This document shows, piece after piece, positions 33,223 through 42,130 of a DNA stretch of 64,000 nt (the first letter of the stretch is position 1; each line of letters begins with the position of its first letter). Position numbers and translations under genes: made by a program. The notes under the pieces were generated by a model. It had not been told where the DNA came from. It ran no database searches and saw only the letters and a list, made by a program, of their open reading frames with translations. The stretch is from Planifilum sp021793745 (GTDB taxonomy: Bacteria > Bacillota > Bacilli > Thermoactinomycetales > DSM-44946), in the NCBI GenBank assembly GCA_937983105.1, contig CALKAM010000032.1, positions 1 to 64,000 of the forward strand, written 5' to 3'.

Positions 33223-35484
33223 TTAGGCCCGCTTCCTTTTCCGCTTCCCCTTTTTCCCCTTGTGCTTTCCGCCTCCATTTCGCTCCCGCGGGTGCGCTTT
33301 CTCGCCTTCCCTTTGCCCCCGCCTCCCTTTTTTAGCGGGCTCCTCCTCCGTCTCTTCCTCGGAGACCAGCTCAAAGTCCACTTTGTGCTCGTCGATATTG
33401 ACACCGGTCACCCGCACCCTCACCCGGTCTCCGATCCGGTACACCTTTCCGGTCCGCTCTCCGTACAGACTGTAGGTATCCTCATCGTAATAGTAATAGT
33501 CGTCGTTCATGTAACTGACATGAACCATACCTTCGACGGTGTTTTCCAGTTCAACAAAAATTCCGAAGGAGGTGACGCTGCTGATCAGCCCCTCAAATTC
33601 CTCCCCGATGCGGTCCATCATGTATTCGGCCTTCTTCAGATCATCCGTCTCCCGCTCCGCCTCGATGGCGATCCGCTCCCGCTGGGATGCCTGGTCGGCG
33701 GTCTCCGGCAGCTGGGCGTTCAGCTGATCGATCCGCTGCGGCGACAGGTATCCCTCCGTCAACACCTCCCGGATGATCCGGTGAATCATCAGATCGGGGT
33801 ACCGGCGGATCGGCGACGTGAAATGGGTATAAAACTTGGCCGCCAAACCGAAGTGGCCCAGGCACTCGGCCGCATAGCGGGCCTGCTTCATCGAGCGGAG
33901 CATCACCGTGCTGATCAGGGTTTCCTCCGGCTTGCCCTCGATTTCCTCCAGCAGCTGTTGCAGGGCCCGGGGACGGACCTTGTCCGCCTGGCCCCGGATC
34001 GAGTAGCCGAAGTGGGTGATAAACTCGAAAAAGGACTGCAGCTTCTCCGTATCCGGTTTTTCGTGGATCCGGTAGAGGAAGGGGAGCTCCGCCCGGGCAA
34101 AGTGGGCGGCGACCGTTTCGTTGGCCGCAAGCATGAACTCCTCAATCAACGACTCGGCGATGGTTCGCGGCCGGCGGACGATCTTCACCGGCTTGCCCTG
34201 CTCATCCACGAGGATCTTCGCTTCGCTGAAGTTGAAGTCGATGGCCCCTCGATTCATCCGCCGCCGACGAAGGGTTTTGGCCAGGTCGGCCATCAGCCGA
34301 AACATGTCGACGAGGGGCTCGTAGCGGCGGATCAGCTCCGGATCTTCATCCACCAGGATGCGCTTCACCGCATCGTAGGTCATCCGCTCCCGGCTGCGGA
34401 TCACGCTGGGATAAATATCGTAATCCACCAGGTCCCCCTGCTCACTGATCTCCATGTCGCAGGTGAGGGTGAGCCGGTCCACCCGGGGATTGAGACTGCA
34501 GATCCCGTTGGAAAGCCGCGGGGGAAGCATCGGGATGACCCGGTCCACCAGATAGACGCTGCAGCCGCGCTTGTAGGCTTCCCGATCCAGAGCGCTCCCT
34601 TCCTTCACATAGTAGCTCACATCGGCGATGTGCACCCCGAGGCGAAAGTGGCCGTTAGGGAGCCGCTCCACGGAAACGGCATCGTCCAGATCCTTCGCAT
34701 CCTCCCCGTCGATGGTGACCAGGGTCCGCTCCCGCAAGTCGCGGCGCCCTTCCAGCTCCTTCGGATCGATGGTTTCGGGGATCTGGTCCGCTTCCTGCAG
34801 CACCTCTTCGGGAAACGCCTCCGGGAGCTGATATTTGCGGATGATGGACAGGATGTCGACGCCCGGATCCCCCTTGTGTCCCAGGACCTCCGTCACCACT
34901 CCCTCGGCGCTGTGGCGGGCATCGGGGTAGTGGTGCAGCTGAACCACCACCTTCTGCCCTTCCTTCGCACCATTCCGCCCCTCCGGAGGAATGAAGATAT
35001 CCGCCGGGAGCCTGCGGTCATCGGGAATGACGAAGCCGAAATGGCGGGACGGGGACGTGAAAGTTCCGACAACAAAGGTGCGTCCCCGCTTGAGAATGCG
35101 GACGACTTCCCCTTCCGGACGGAGGCCGTTCCGCTTTCCCCCCTGCAGACGGGCCAGGACGCGATCTCCATCCATCGCACCGTTCAAATCATTGGGGTGG
35201 ACAAAAACATCCGGTTTTCCGGGAATATCCGGAACGACAAAGCCGAACCCCTTGGGATGTCCCTGCAGGGTCCCCCGCACGAGATTGAGCCGTTCCGGCA
35301 CCCCGTACCGCTTCGTCCGGGTGCGCACAATCTGCCCTTCGGCCTCCATCCCGGCGAGCAGGCGTTGAAATTGTTCCCGTTCGGCTTCTTCTTCGATTCC
35401 GAAGGTTTCCAGCAGCTCCTGCAGCGTCATCGGTTTATAAGCCTGTTTTTGCATAAAGCGAAGAATTTCCTGTTCCTGGATCAC
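33223..35484 (-). CDS. rnr: Ribonuclease R
   Basis: A 753-residue 3'-5' exoribonuclease. Order: N-terminal winged helix, two cold-shock domains (e.g. GHPKGFGFVVPD, PSRHFGFVIPDD), RNB catalytic domain with DGEDAKDLDDAVSVERL (acidic metal ligands), S1 domain (FEGLISSVTSFGIFVELENT) and a Lys/Arg-rich tail from ~700. GTG start at 35484 with GAGGAG upstream, one base after the esterase stop. Degrades structured and non-stop mRNA together with tmRNA/SmpB. Length is normal; the tail is long and basic. Confidence 0.95.
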   Translation of the reverse strand: MIQEQEILRFMQKQAYKPMTLQELLETFGIEEEAEREQFQRLLAGMEAEGQIVRTRTKRYGVPERLNLVRGTLQGHPKGFGFVVPDIPGKPDVFVHPNDLNGAMDGDRVLARLQGGKRNGLRPEGEVVRILKRGRTFVVGTFTSPSRHFGFVIPDDRRLPADIFIPPEGRNGAKEGQKVVVQLHHYPDARHSAEGVVTEVLGHKGDPGVDILSIIRKYQLPEAFPEEVLQEADQIPETIDPKELEGRRDLRERTLVTIDGEDAKDLDDAVSVERLPNGHFRLGVHIADVSYYVKEGSALDREAYKRGCSVYLVDRVIPMLPPRLSNGICSLNPRVDRLTLTCDMEISEQGDLVDYDIYPSVIRSRERMTYDAVKRILVDEDPELIRRYEPLVDMFRLMADLAKTLRRRRMNRGAIDFNFSEAKILVDEQGKPVKIVRRPRTIAESLIEEFMLAANETVAAHFARAELPFLYRIHEKPDTEKLQSFFEFITHFGYSIRGQADKVRPRALQQLLEEIEGKPEETLISTVMLRSMKQARYAAECLGHFGLAAKFYTHFTSPIRRYPDLMIHRIIREVLTEGYLSPQRIDQLNAQLPETADQASQRERIAIEAERETDDLKKAEYMMDRIGEEFEGLISSVTSFGIFVELENTVEGMVHVSYMNDDYYYYDEDTYSLYGERTGKVYRIGDRVRVRVTGVNIDEHKVDFELVSEEETEEEPAKKGRRGQREGEKAHPRERNGGGKHKGKKGKRKRKRA

Positions 35485-35485
35485 C

Positions 35486-36256
35486 CTACTTCTCCTCTCT
35501 GAATTCCTCTCGCATCACACGCCGGATAAAGCTTTCCACATCCGAAAAAAGCTGTTCCCTCTCCCGATCCAGAGTGATGATGTGGCTCGAGTTCGCGTAA
35601 GCTTTGAACTCCTTGTCCGCTGAGCCGAGGTGCTCCAGGATGTATCGGGCACTGGTCGGATCAACGGTTTCATCCCTTTCGGATTGAATCACCAAGGAGG
35701 GAACGGTGATTTCCGACAACCGACGGCGGACATGGCGAATCAATCGCAGGAGATGGCCGACGGAGACGAGGGGCATCCGGTCATAGGGCACCAGGTGATC
35801 CTCGATGTGGGGCGCCTTTTGCTCTCGCCGCGGGAGAAAGGGCCTGAAAAATCGGAGCAGAGGGGCAAAATAGGCCCGCCGCTCCCTCAGCCATATGGGG
35901 GCGCACATGGAGATCACCCCGCCCAGGGGGCGCTGACGGGCAAGATCGAGGACCAAAAGTCCCCCCATCGACAGACCGGCGGCAAACACCCGGCGAACAT
36001 CCGCCTCCCGGCGCAACCGGTCATAAGCCTCCAATACGCTGTTTCGCCAGTCGACCCAGGTGGTCCCGGCCAACTCCTCCGGACTGGTCCCGTGCCCCTT
36101 CAACAGGGGAGCGTGGACGGCAAATCCCCGTTTCCGGAAATAGTCCCCCATCGGCCGCAGCTCCGCCGGAGAACCGGTGAATCCGTGCACCAGCAACAAT
36201 CCGTTCTCCCCACCTGGATAAAAAAAGGGTTCCGGTGAACGTTGAATGATTTTCAT
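35486..36256 (-). CDS. est: Carboxylesterase (alpha/beta hydrolase)
   Basis: A 256-residue alpha/beta hydrolase of the thermophilic Est30-type carboxylesterases. LLVHGFTGSPAELRPMG forms the oxyanion region, the nucleophile elbow is AAGLSMGG with Ser96, the acid is in QSERDETVDP and the His in NSSHIITLD. Placed between secG and rnr as in Bacillus and Geobacillus. Its physiological ester is unknown; it may remove acyl groups from small molecules. Confidence 0.9.
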   Translation of the reverse strand: MKIIQRSPEPFFYPGGENGLLLVHGFTGSPAELRPMGDYFRKRGFAVHAPLLKGHGTSPEELAGTTWVDWRNSVLEAYDRLRREADVRRVFAAGLSMGGLLVLDLARQRPLGGVISMCAPIWLRERRAYFAPLLRFFRPFLPRREQKAPHIEDHLVPYDRMPLVSVGHLLRLIRHVRRRLSEITVPSLVIQSERDETVDPTSARYILEHLGSADKEFKAYANSSHIITLDREREQLFSDVESFIRRVMREEFREEK

Positions 36257-36444
36257 GGACCGCCTCCGCTTGTGGCTTTATTATTTTCCCCAAAAATTGT
36301 TAGGATCTATTCAGTCAAGGAGGTAGCGGATCGACCCGACAGCCCGACGTCCTCCCGTAGCCTTGGACAATTTTACCATAGCACAGAAGGCCGTGGAAAT
36401 GAAAGGGACAAGCGATCACCCCGATGAAAGGGAAAACGAAAAGA

Positions 36445-36485
36445 GGGTGTGCCGTCCCATGCCTAGCATGTGCCACGGCACACCC
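36445..36485 (-). terminator. Second hairpin after secG
   Basis: GGGTGTGCCGT pairs with ACGGCACACCC around a loop with the palindrome ATGCTAGGCAT; on the minus strand TCTTTTCGTTTT follows. Confidence 0.65.
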
Positions 36486-36524
36486 CTTCGCCCGCCCGAT
36501 ACTTCCGCGAACGGCTGAAGAAAA

Positions 36525-36555
36525 AGCAAAAACAGCAAGGTTCCCCTCGCTGTTT
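36525..36555 (-). terminator. First terminator after secG
   Basis: Minus strand AAACAGCGAGG-ggaa-CCTTGCTGTTT followed by TTGCTTTTT, eight bases past the secG stop. Confidence 0.78.
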
Positions 36556-36562
36556 GCAGACT

Positions 36563-36796
36563 TCACTTGACGAAATATCCGACCAGCAGCGTCAGCAAAA
36601 TAAACAGGGTGGCCAACACGACCGTGATCCGGTGCAACAGGGCATCGATCCCCCGCGCCTTGGCTTTCCCCATCAGGTGTTCGGCACCGCCGGCAATCGC
36701 CCCGGACAGCCCGGCGCTTTTTCCCGACTGCAACAGAACGACCACGATCAATCCAACGCTGACGATCGCCAATAAGATCTTGGCCGCCAATTCCAC
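36563..36796 (-). CDS. secG: Preprotein translocase subunit SecG
   Basis: A 77-residue membrane protein with two helices. The GTG at 36794-36796 has GGAGGTGG upstream. LLAIVSVGLIVVVLLQSGKSAGLSGAI, with its conserved QSGKSAGL, and the cytosolic loop with EHLMGK are typical of SecG; the second helix is TVVLATLFILLTLLVGYF. Part of SecYEG. Lies between eno and est as in related genomes, on its own transcript bounded by terminators. Confidence 0.92.
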   Translation of the reverse strand: MELAAKILLAIVSVGLIVVVLLQSGKSAGLSGAIAGGAEHLMGKAKARGIDALLHRITVVLATLFILLTLLVGYFVK

Positions 36797-36974
36797 GGTA
36801 TATCCACCTCCGCCCACACTTCCACTGGAGTAAATGTAGCATAAACCGCCCCGGGCTTGCAACCGCAAAAAATCACGGGCCCAGCCGTTTCCAGGGCTAT
36901 CGGCAAGCCTTTTCCTCCCGCAGGATGTTGAAAAAAGCGCTAAGCCGCCCTCCGCCGGGATCCCCGACGGAAAA

Positions 36975-36999
36975 GGGGAGGCACTTCAGGTGCCTCCCC
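36975..36999 (-). terminator. Terminator of glycolytic operon (after eno)
   Basis: GGGGAGGCAC-ctgaa-GTGCCTCCCC followed by TTTTCC on the minus strand, about 25 bases past eno. Confidence 0.82.
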
Positions 37000-37025
37000 C
37001 TGTGAATCCGCAGGCGTTTTCCGGT

Positions 37026-38312
37026 TCAACCCTTCAGATTGTAAAAGGCCGTCTTCCCCGGATAAACGGCGCTGGCGTCCAGCTCCTCCTCGATCCGGAG
37101 AAGTTGGTTGTACTTGGCAACCCGGTCGGTCCGGGAGGGAGCGCCGGTCTTGATCTGCCCCGCACCGGTCGCCACGGCGATATCGGCGATGGTGGTATCC
37201 TCCGTCTCCCCGGAACGATGGGAGATCACCGCCGTGTATCCCGCCCGTTTGGCCATCTCCACGGCGTCGAAGGTTTCGGTCAACGTGCCGATCTGGTTCA
37301 CCTTGATCAGGATGGAGTTGCCCACGCCGGCCTCGATTCCCCGGGAAAGCCGCTCGGTGTTGGTGACGAACAGGTCGTCCCCCACCAGCTGAACCTTTCC
37401 GCCCAGGGCATCCGTCAGCCTCTTCCAACCCTCCCAATCATCCTCCGCCAATCCGTCCTCGATGGAGACGATCGGGTATTTTTTCACCAGTTCCTGGTAA
37501 TAGGCGATCATTTCGTCGGCCGTCCGGGTGACGCCTTCTCCCTCCAGATGATAGGCACCGTCCCGGTACAGCTCGGTGGAGGCCACATCGAGGGCCAACC
37601 GAATATCGTCGCCGGGCCGGTAACCGGCTCGTTCGACGGCGGCCATGATCGTCTGAAGGGCCTCCTCGTTGGAGGAGAGGTTGGGAGCGAATCCTCCTTC
37701 ATCGCCCACCGACGTGGCCAGTCCCTTCTCCTTCAGGACGGCCTTCAGGCTGTGGAACACTTCCACGCCCATCCGGAGCCCTTCGGCGAAGGAGTTGGCG
37801 CCGACGGGCATGATCATGAATTCCTGGATATCCACGTTGTTGTCGGCGTGCTGGCCGCCGTTCAGGATGTTCATCATGGGCACGGGCAACACCTTGGCGT
37901 TAAAGCCCCCCAGGTAGGCGTACAGGGGCATTCCCAGGGCTTCGGCGGCAGCCCGGGCGACGGCCATGGAGACCGCCAGGATGGCGTTGGCACCCAGTTT
38001 TCCCTTGTTGGGAGTGCCGTCCAGTTCGATCAGCCTCTGATCGATCGCCACCTGCTCCAGGGCATCCATCCCCTCCAACTCGGGAGCGATCACGTCGTTG
38101 ACGTTTTGGACCGCCTTCAGCACTCCTTTGCCCAGGTAGCGCTCCTTGTCACCGTCCCGCAGTTCCACCGCCTCATGGGCTCCCGTCGAAGCCCCGGACG
38201 GCACGATCGCCCGACCCCGGGCACCCGACTCCAGATACACTTCCACCTCCACGGTGGGATTGCCGCGGGAATCGAGCACTTCCCGGGCCAGGACATGAGT
38301 AATCGTGGTCAT
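37026..38312 (-). CDS. eno: Enolase
   Basis: A 428-residue enzyme, 2-phosphoglycerate to phosphoenolpyruvate. ATG at 38310-38312 (MTTITHVLARE) with GGAGGGAGG upstream. Signature features: SGASTGAHEAVELRDGD, the loop DGTPNKGKLGANAILAVS, and the catalytic/metal site VGDDLFVTNTERL with SILIKVNQIGTLTE, and SHRSGETEDTTIADIAV. It is the last gene of the cggR-gapA-pgk-tpiA-gpmI-eno operon but is separated from gpmI by a structured 249-base region, so it may also have its own promoter. Confidence 0.97.
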   Translation of the reverse strand: MTTITHVLAREVLDSRGNPTVEVEVYLESGARGRAIVPSGASTGAHEAVELRDGDKERYLGKGVLKAVQNVNDVIAPELEGMDALEQVAIDQRLIELDGTPNKGKLGANAILAVSMAVARAAAEALGMPLYAYLGGFNAKVLPVPMMNILNGGQHADNNVDIQEFMIMPVGANSFAEGLRMGVEVFHSLKAVLKEKGLATSVGDEGGFAPNLSSNEEALQTIMAAVERAGYRPGDDIRLALDVASTELYRDGAYHLEGEGVTRTADEMIAYYQELVKKYPIVSIEDGLAEDDWEGWKRLTDALGGKVQLVGDDLFVTNTERLSRGIEAGVGNSILIKVNQIGTLTETFDAVEMAKRAGYTAVISHRSGETEDTTIADIAVATGAGQIKTGAPSRTDRVAKYNQLLRIEEELDASAVYPGKTAFYNLKG

Positions 38313-38561
38313 GATTTCGGATCCTCCCTCCAAAGGTTTTCCGCACCGAAGCGGAAAGCAATCCAGTTTCATCAAACTTCAGGGTGAAACCCGAGGCCAT
38401 ATCACAACGTGTGACATGGCTGAGACTGCTGACAAACTCAAAACCCCGGAGTCGAGAGGCGATTTTTCGTCGGGCGACTCACGCCACCGCGTGGAGCCGA
38501 GACGGAAAATCGCCTCCTGACAAATGGTCAACAGCCTGGGCCAAGTCAGTTTGGCTTCAGT
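38313..38561. repeat. gpmI-eno spacer with long hairpin inverted repeat
   Basis: Inverted arms GAGGCGATTTTTCGTC (38456-38471) and GACGGAAAATCGCCTC (38501-38516) match at 15 of 16 positions. The loop itself folds (CTCACGC/GCGTGgAG), giving a ~61-base hairpin. No U tract follows on either strand, so it is not a normal terminator. CTGACAAA occurs on both sides (~38429 and ~38517). It may be an mRNA processing or stability element, or a small repeat. Confidence 0.65.
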
Positions 38562-40100
38562 CTAAAGGACGATGGAGCGCCCCGTCATCTCCTTCGGCTG
38601 GGGCACGCCGAGCAGGTGCAAAATCGTCGGGGCGATATCCGCCAAAATGCCGCCCTCCCGGAGCTTGACCCCCTTGTCGGTGACGATGAAGGGTACCGGA
38701 AAGGTGGTGTGGGCGGTATGCGGATGGTTTTCCGCATCGAGAACCATGTCGGCGTTGCCGTGGTCGGCGGTGATGACGGCGAGCCCCCCCTGGTCCAGCA
38801 CCGCTTCCACCACGCGACCCAAACACGCGTCGACGGCTTCCACCGCCCGGATGGTCGGCTCCAACTTGCCGGAGTGGCCCACCATGTCCGGGTTGGCGAA
38901 GTTGAGGATGATGACATCATGCTTCTCCGCCGCGATCTCCTTGAGGAGCGCGTCGGTCACCTCATAGGCGCTCATTTCCGGCTTCAGATCGTAGGTGGCC
39001 ACCTTGGGGGAGTCAATCAAAATGCGATCTTCCCCCGGAAAGGGATCTTCCCGGCCTCCGCTGAAGAAAAAGGTGACGTGGGGGTATTTTTCCGTTTCCG
39101 CAATGCGCAGTTGGCGCAGGCCGTGTTGGGACAGCACTTCGCCGAGGGTGTTGTCCAAATCCGTCGGCCGGTAAGCCACATATCCCTGCACCGTCTCGCT
39201 GAAATGGGTGAGACAGACATAAAACAGGTTTTTCGGCCTTTTGGGCCCCCGGTCGAAGCCGCGGAAATCCTCGTTGGTAAAGGCGAGGGAGATCTGGATC
39301 GCCCGGTCGGGGCGGAAATTGTAAAAGATGACGGCGTCGTCGTCCTCGATCAGCCCCACCGGTTGCTCCTTCTCATCCACCAACACCGTCGGCATGACAA
39401 ATTCGTCGTAGACGCTCTTTTCATAGGATTTCTTAACCGCCTGCACGGGATCCCGGTATCGGGGCCCCTCCCCGTAGACCATCGCCCGGTAGGACTTTTC
39501 CGTCCGCTCCCAACGGCGATCCCGATCCATGGCGTAGTACCGCCCCTGAACCGTGGCGAGCCGCCCGGTCCCCAGTTCCTCCATCTTGTCCAGCAGCTGC
39601 CGGATATAATGGATGCCGCTGTCGGGAGCCACATCCCGTCCATCTAAAAAGGCATGGACCAGCACGTTCGGAACCCGTTCCCGCGCCGCCAGTTCCAGCA
39701 GGGCGAACAGGTGATCAATGTGGCTGTGAACCCCTCCATCCGACAAGAGGCCGTACAGGTGAAGCTTGCTCCCGTGTTCCTTCACGTGACGGATGGCTCC
39801 GAGGAAGGTGTCGTTTTCAAAGAAGCTTCCCTCCCGGATCGCCTTCGTCACCCGGGTCAGATCCTGGTAGACGATTCGACCTGCGCCGATGTTCAGGTGA
39901 CCCACTTCGGAATTGCCCATCTGACCCTCCGGCAGTCCCACGGCCTCGCCGCTGGCCTGAAGAAGGGTATGGGGATATTCAGACCAGTAGCGGTCGAAAT
40001 GGGGCTTCTTCGCCTGGGCGACGGCATTGCCGTGGGATTCCTCCCGCATGGCAAAGCCGTCCAGGATGATCAGGGCTACCGGCTTTTTCCGGTCACTCAT
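38562..40100 (-). CDS. gpmI: Phosphoglycerate mutase, cofactor-independent
   Basis: A 512-residue Mn-dependent mutase, 3-phosphoglycerate to 2-phosphoglycerate. Active-site Ser lies in GQMGNSEVGHLNIGAGR (~residue 62), DGRDVAPDSG and RYYAMDRDRRWERT follow, and the C-terminal metal motifs are NPDMVGHSGKLEPTI and ITADHGNADMV. ATGA overlap with tpiA. Length and domain order are standard. Confidence 0.97.
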   Translation of the reverse strand: MSDRKKPVALIILDGFAMREESHGNAVAQAKKPHFDRYWSEYPHTLLQASGEAVGLPEGQMGNSEVGHLNIGAGRIVYQDLTRVTKAIREGSFFENDTFLGAIRHVKEHGSKLHLYGLLSDGGVHSHIDHLFALLELAARERVPNVLVHAFLDGRDVAPDSGIHYIRQLLDKMEELGTGRLATVQGRYYAMDRDRRWERTEKSYRAMVYGEGPRYRDPVQAVKKSYEKSVYDEFVMPTVLVDEKEQPVGLIEDDDAVIFYNFRPDRAIQISLAFTNEDFRGFDRGPKRPKNLFYVCLTHFSETVQGYVAYRPTDLDNTLGEVLSQHGLRQLRIAETEKYPHVTFFFSGGREDPFPGEDRILIDSPKVATYDLKPEMSAYEVTDALLKEIAAEKHDVIILNFANPDMVGHSGKLEPTIRAVEAVDACLGRVVEAVLDQGGLAVITADHGNADMVLDAENHPHTAHTTFPVPFIVTDKGVKLREGGILADIAPTILHLLGVPQPKEMTGRSIVL

Positions 40101-40858
40101 CGCTTCTTCCCCCCGGCGGCGATCAATTGCCGGAAGGATTCCGGATCCAGACTGGCTCCCCCCACCAGCGCACCGTCGATTTCGGCTTCGGCCAAAAAGG
40201 CCTCGATGTTGTCCGGCTTCACACTTCCGCCGTACAGCATCCGCACCTCGTTGGCCACCTGCTGATCGTAAAGGTCCGCGACCGTCCTCCGGATAAAGCC
40301 GATCACCTCGCCGGCATCCTCCGCCGTGGACGCCCGTCCGGTTCCGATCGCCCAGATCGGCTCGTAGGCCAGGATCACCCGCTTCACTTCCTCCGACCCC
40401 AGTCCCTCCAGGGCCCGGACGATCTGTTCCCGGACCACCTGCTTCGTTCGTTCCTGCTCCCGCTCTTCCAGCGACTCGCCGACGCAGAGAATGGGAACCA
40501 GACCGTGCTGCAGGGCCGTCTTCCCTTTCCGGTTCACCGTCTCATCCGTCTCCGCAAAATAGGCCCGCCGTTCGGAATGGCCGATGATCGCGTAGCGAAC
40601 GCCGATATCGGTCAACATCCGGGCGCTCACCTCTCCGGTGTAAGCCCCCTCTTCGGCCCAGTGGAGATTTTGCGCCCCGATGCCGATGCCGCTCCCCTCC
40701 GCCGCCTCTACCAAGGCGGGAAGGGCGGGATACGGCGCGCAGATCACCGTCTCCACCTTCCCGGGCAGATTCCCGGAGCGAAGGGTTTTGAGAAAGGTCA
40801 GCGCTTCGTCGACGGTCTTGTGCATTTTCCAATTGCCGGCGATGACGGGAATTCGCAT
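40097..40858 (-). CDS. tpiA: Triosephosphate isomerase
   Basis: A 253-residue TIM barrel enzyme interconverting dihydroxyacetone phosphate and glyceraldehyde-3-phosphate. MRIPVIAGNWKMHKT (Asn and Lys of the active site), IIGHSERR (catalytic His) and LAYEPIWAIGTG (catalytic Glu) are present; YGGSVKPDN binds phosphate. I start at ATG 40858 after AGGAAGGGG; an ATG nine bases earlier is less likely. Overlaps gpmI by four bases. Confidence 0.97.
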   Translation of the reverse strand: MRIPVIAGNWKMHKTVDEALTFLKTLRSGNLPGKVETVICAPYPALPALVEAAEGSGIGIGAQNLHWAEEGAYTGEVSARMLTDIGVRYAIIGHSERRAYFAETDETVNRKGKTALQHGLVPILCVGESLEEREQERTKQVVREQIVRALEGLGSEEVKRVILAYEPIWAIGTGRASTAEDAGEVIGFIRRTVADLYDQQVANEVRMLYGGSVKPDNIEAFLAEAEIDGALVGGASLDPESFRQLIAAGGKKR

Positions 40859-40879
40859 CGGCAGCACCCCTTCCTGTGA

Positions 40880-42076
40880 TCATTTCCGATCGTTTAGCGC
40901 AGCAACACCCGGAAGCTCTCTCCCCTCCATCAATTCCAGGGAGGCCCCGCCGCCGGTGGAAATGTGATCCATGCGGTCCGCCAACCCCGACCTTTCGATG
41001 GCCGCCGCGGAATCTCCGCCTCCGACGATGGTCCGGGCCTCCGACTCCGCCATCGCCCGAGCCACCGCGTAGGTCCCTTCATCGAAGGGCTTCTGTTCGA
41101 ACACCCCCATCGGCCCGTTCCAGATGACCAGTTTTGATGCGCGGATCACTTCGGCAAACCGCTCCCGGGTCTTCGGCCCGATATCCAGCGCCATCCGATC
41201 CGAGGGGATCGCATCCACCGCCACGGTGGCAATATCCGCGGGATCCTCCAACCGGTCCGCAACCACTGCATCAACGGGCAACAGCAGGCGTACGCCCTTG
41301 GCCACCGCCCGGTCGAGAAGCCGCCGGGCCAGCTCCAGCTTGTCTTCCTCCAGGAGCGATGTCCCCACCTCATGCCCCTGGGCTTTTATGAAGGTGTTGG
41401 ACAGGCCGCCGCCGATCAGCAGGTTGTCCACCTTGTCCAACAGGTTTTCGATGACGCCGATTTTGTCCTTCACTTTGGCGCCGCCGATCACCGCCGTAAA
41501 GGGTCGCTCCGGCGACTCCAGGGCCTCGCCCAGCACTTCGAGCTCCCGCTGCAGCAGGAATCCGGCCACGGCGGGCAGGTGACGGGCAATCCCCTCGGTG
41601 GAGGCATGGGCCCGGTGAGCCGCTCCGAAGGCGTCGTTGACGTACAGGTCCGCCAGATCGGCAAAGGCCCGGGCCAATTCGGGATCGTTCTTCTCCTCAC
41701 CGGGATGGAAGCGGACGTTTTCCAGGAGCAGGATCTGCCCCTCCTTCAATCGGGCCACCCGTTCCGTCACGGCCGGTCCGATCACCTCGTCCACCTTCTC
41801 CACCGGTTGTCCGAGGAGCTCCGACAGCCGATCAGCCACGGGCGTAAGCCGCAGCTCCTCCTTAACCTGCCCCTTGGGACGGCCCAGATGGCTGGCGAGG
41901 ATCACCCGGGCTCCCCGCTCCATCAGATGGCGGATCGTGGGGAGCGCGGCGCGGATCCTCGTATCGTCCGCCACTCGACCTTCTTGCAGGGGCACATTGA
42001 AGTCCACTCGGCAAAACACGCGTTTTCCCCGGACATCCACATCGCTGATCGATTGTTTTGTCGTCACAAAATCCAT
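40880..42076 (-). CDS. pgk: Phosphoglycerate kinase
   Basis: A 398-residue enzyme, 1,3-bisphosphoglycerate + ADP to 3-phosphoglycerate + ATP. ATG at 42074-42076 (MDFVTTKQSIS) with GGAGGGAG just upstream. Conserved: RVDFNVPLQ, SHLGRPKG, LLENVRFHPGEEKND, and the C-terminal nucleotide-binding GGGDSAAAIER. It lies between gapA and tpiA with short gaps; one transcription unit is likely. Confidence 0.97.
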   Translation of the reverse strand: MDFVTTKQSISDVDVRGKRVFCRVDFNVPLQEGRVADDTRIRAALPTIRHLMERGARVILASHLGRPKGQVKEELRLTPVADRLSELLGQPVEKVDEVIGPAVTERVARLKEGQILLLENVRFHPGEEKNDPELARAFADLADLYVNDAFGAAHRAHASTEGIARHLPAVAGFLLQRELEVLGEALESPERPFTAVIGGAKVKDKIGVIENLLDKVDNLLIGGGLSNTFIKAQGHEVGTSLLEEDKLELARRLLDRAVAKGVRLLLPVDAVVADRLEDPADIATVAVDAIPSDRMALDIGPKTRERFAEVIRASKLVIWNGPMGVFEQKPFDEGTYAVARAMAESEARTIVGGGDSAAAIERSGLADRMDHISTGGGASLELMEGRELPGVAALNDRK

Positions 42077-42130
42077 CTCCCTCCGCACATGAGAAGGAGG
42101 AGAAAAACTCTCCTCCGTTCCCCTCATATT

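Noticed and set aside
38400..38412. TCACAACGTGTGA near eno looked like an Fnr site
   Set aside because: The half-sites are in reversed order and have a three-base spacer, not TGTGA-N6-TCACA.
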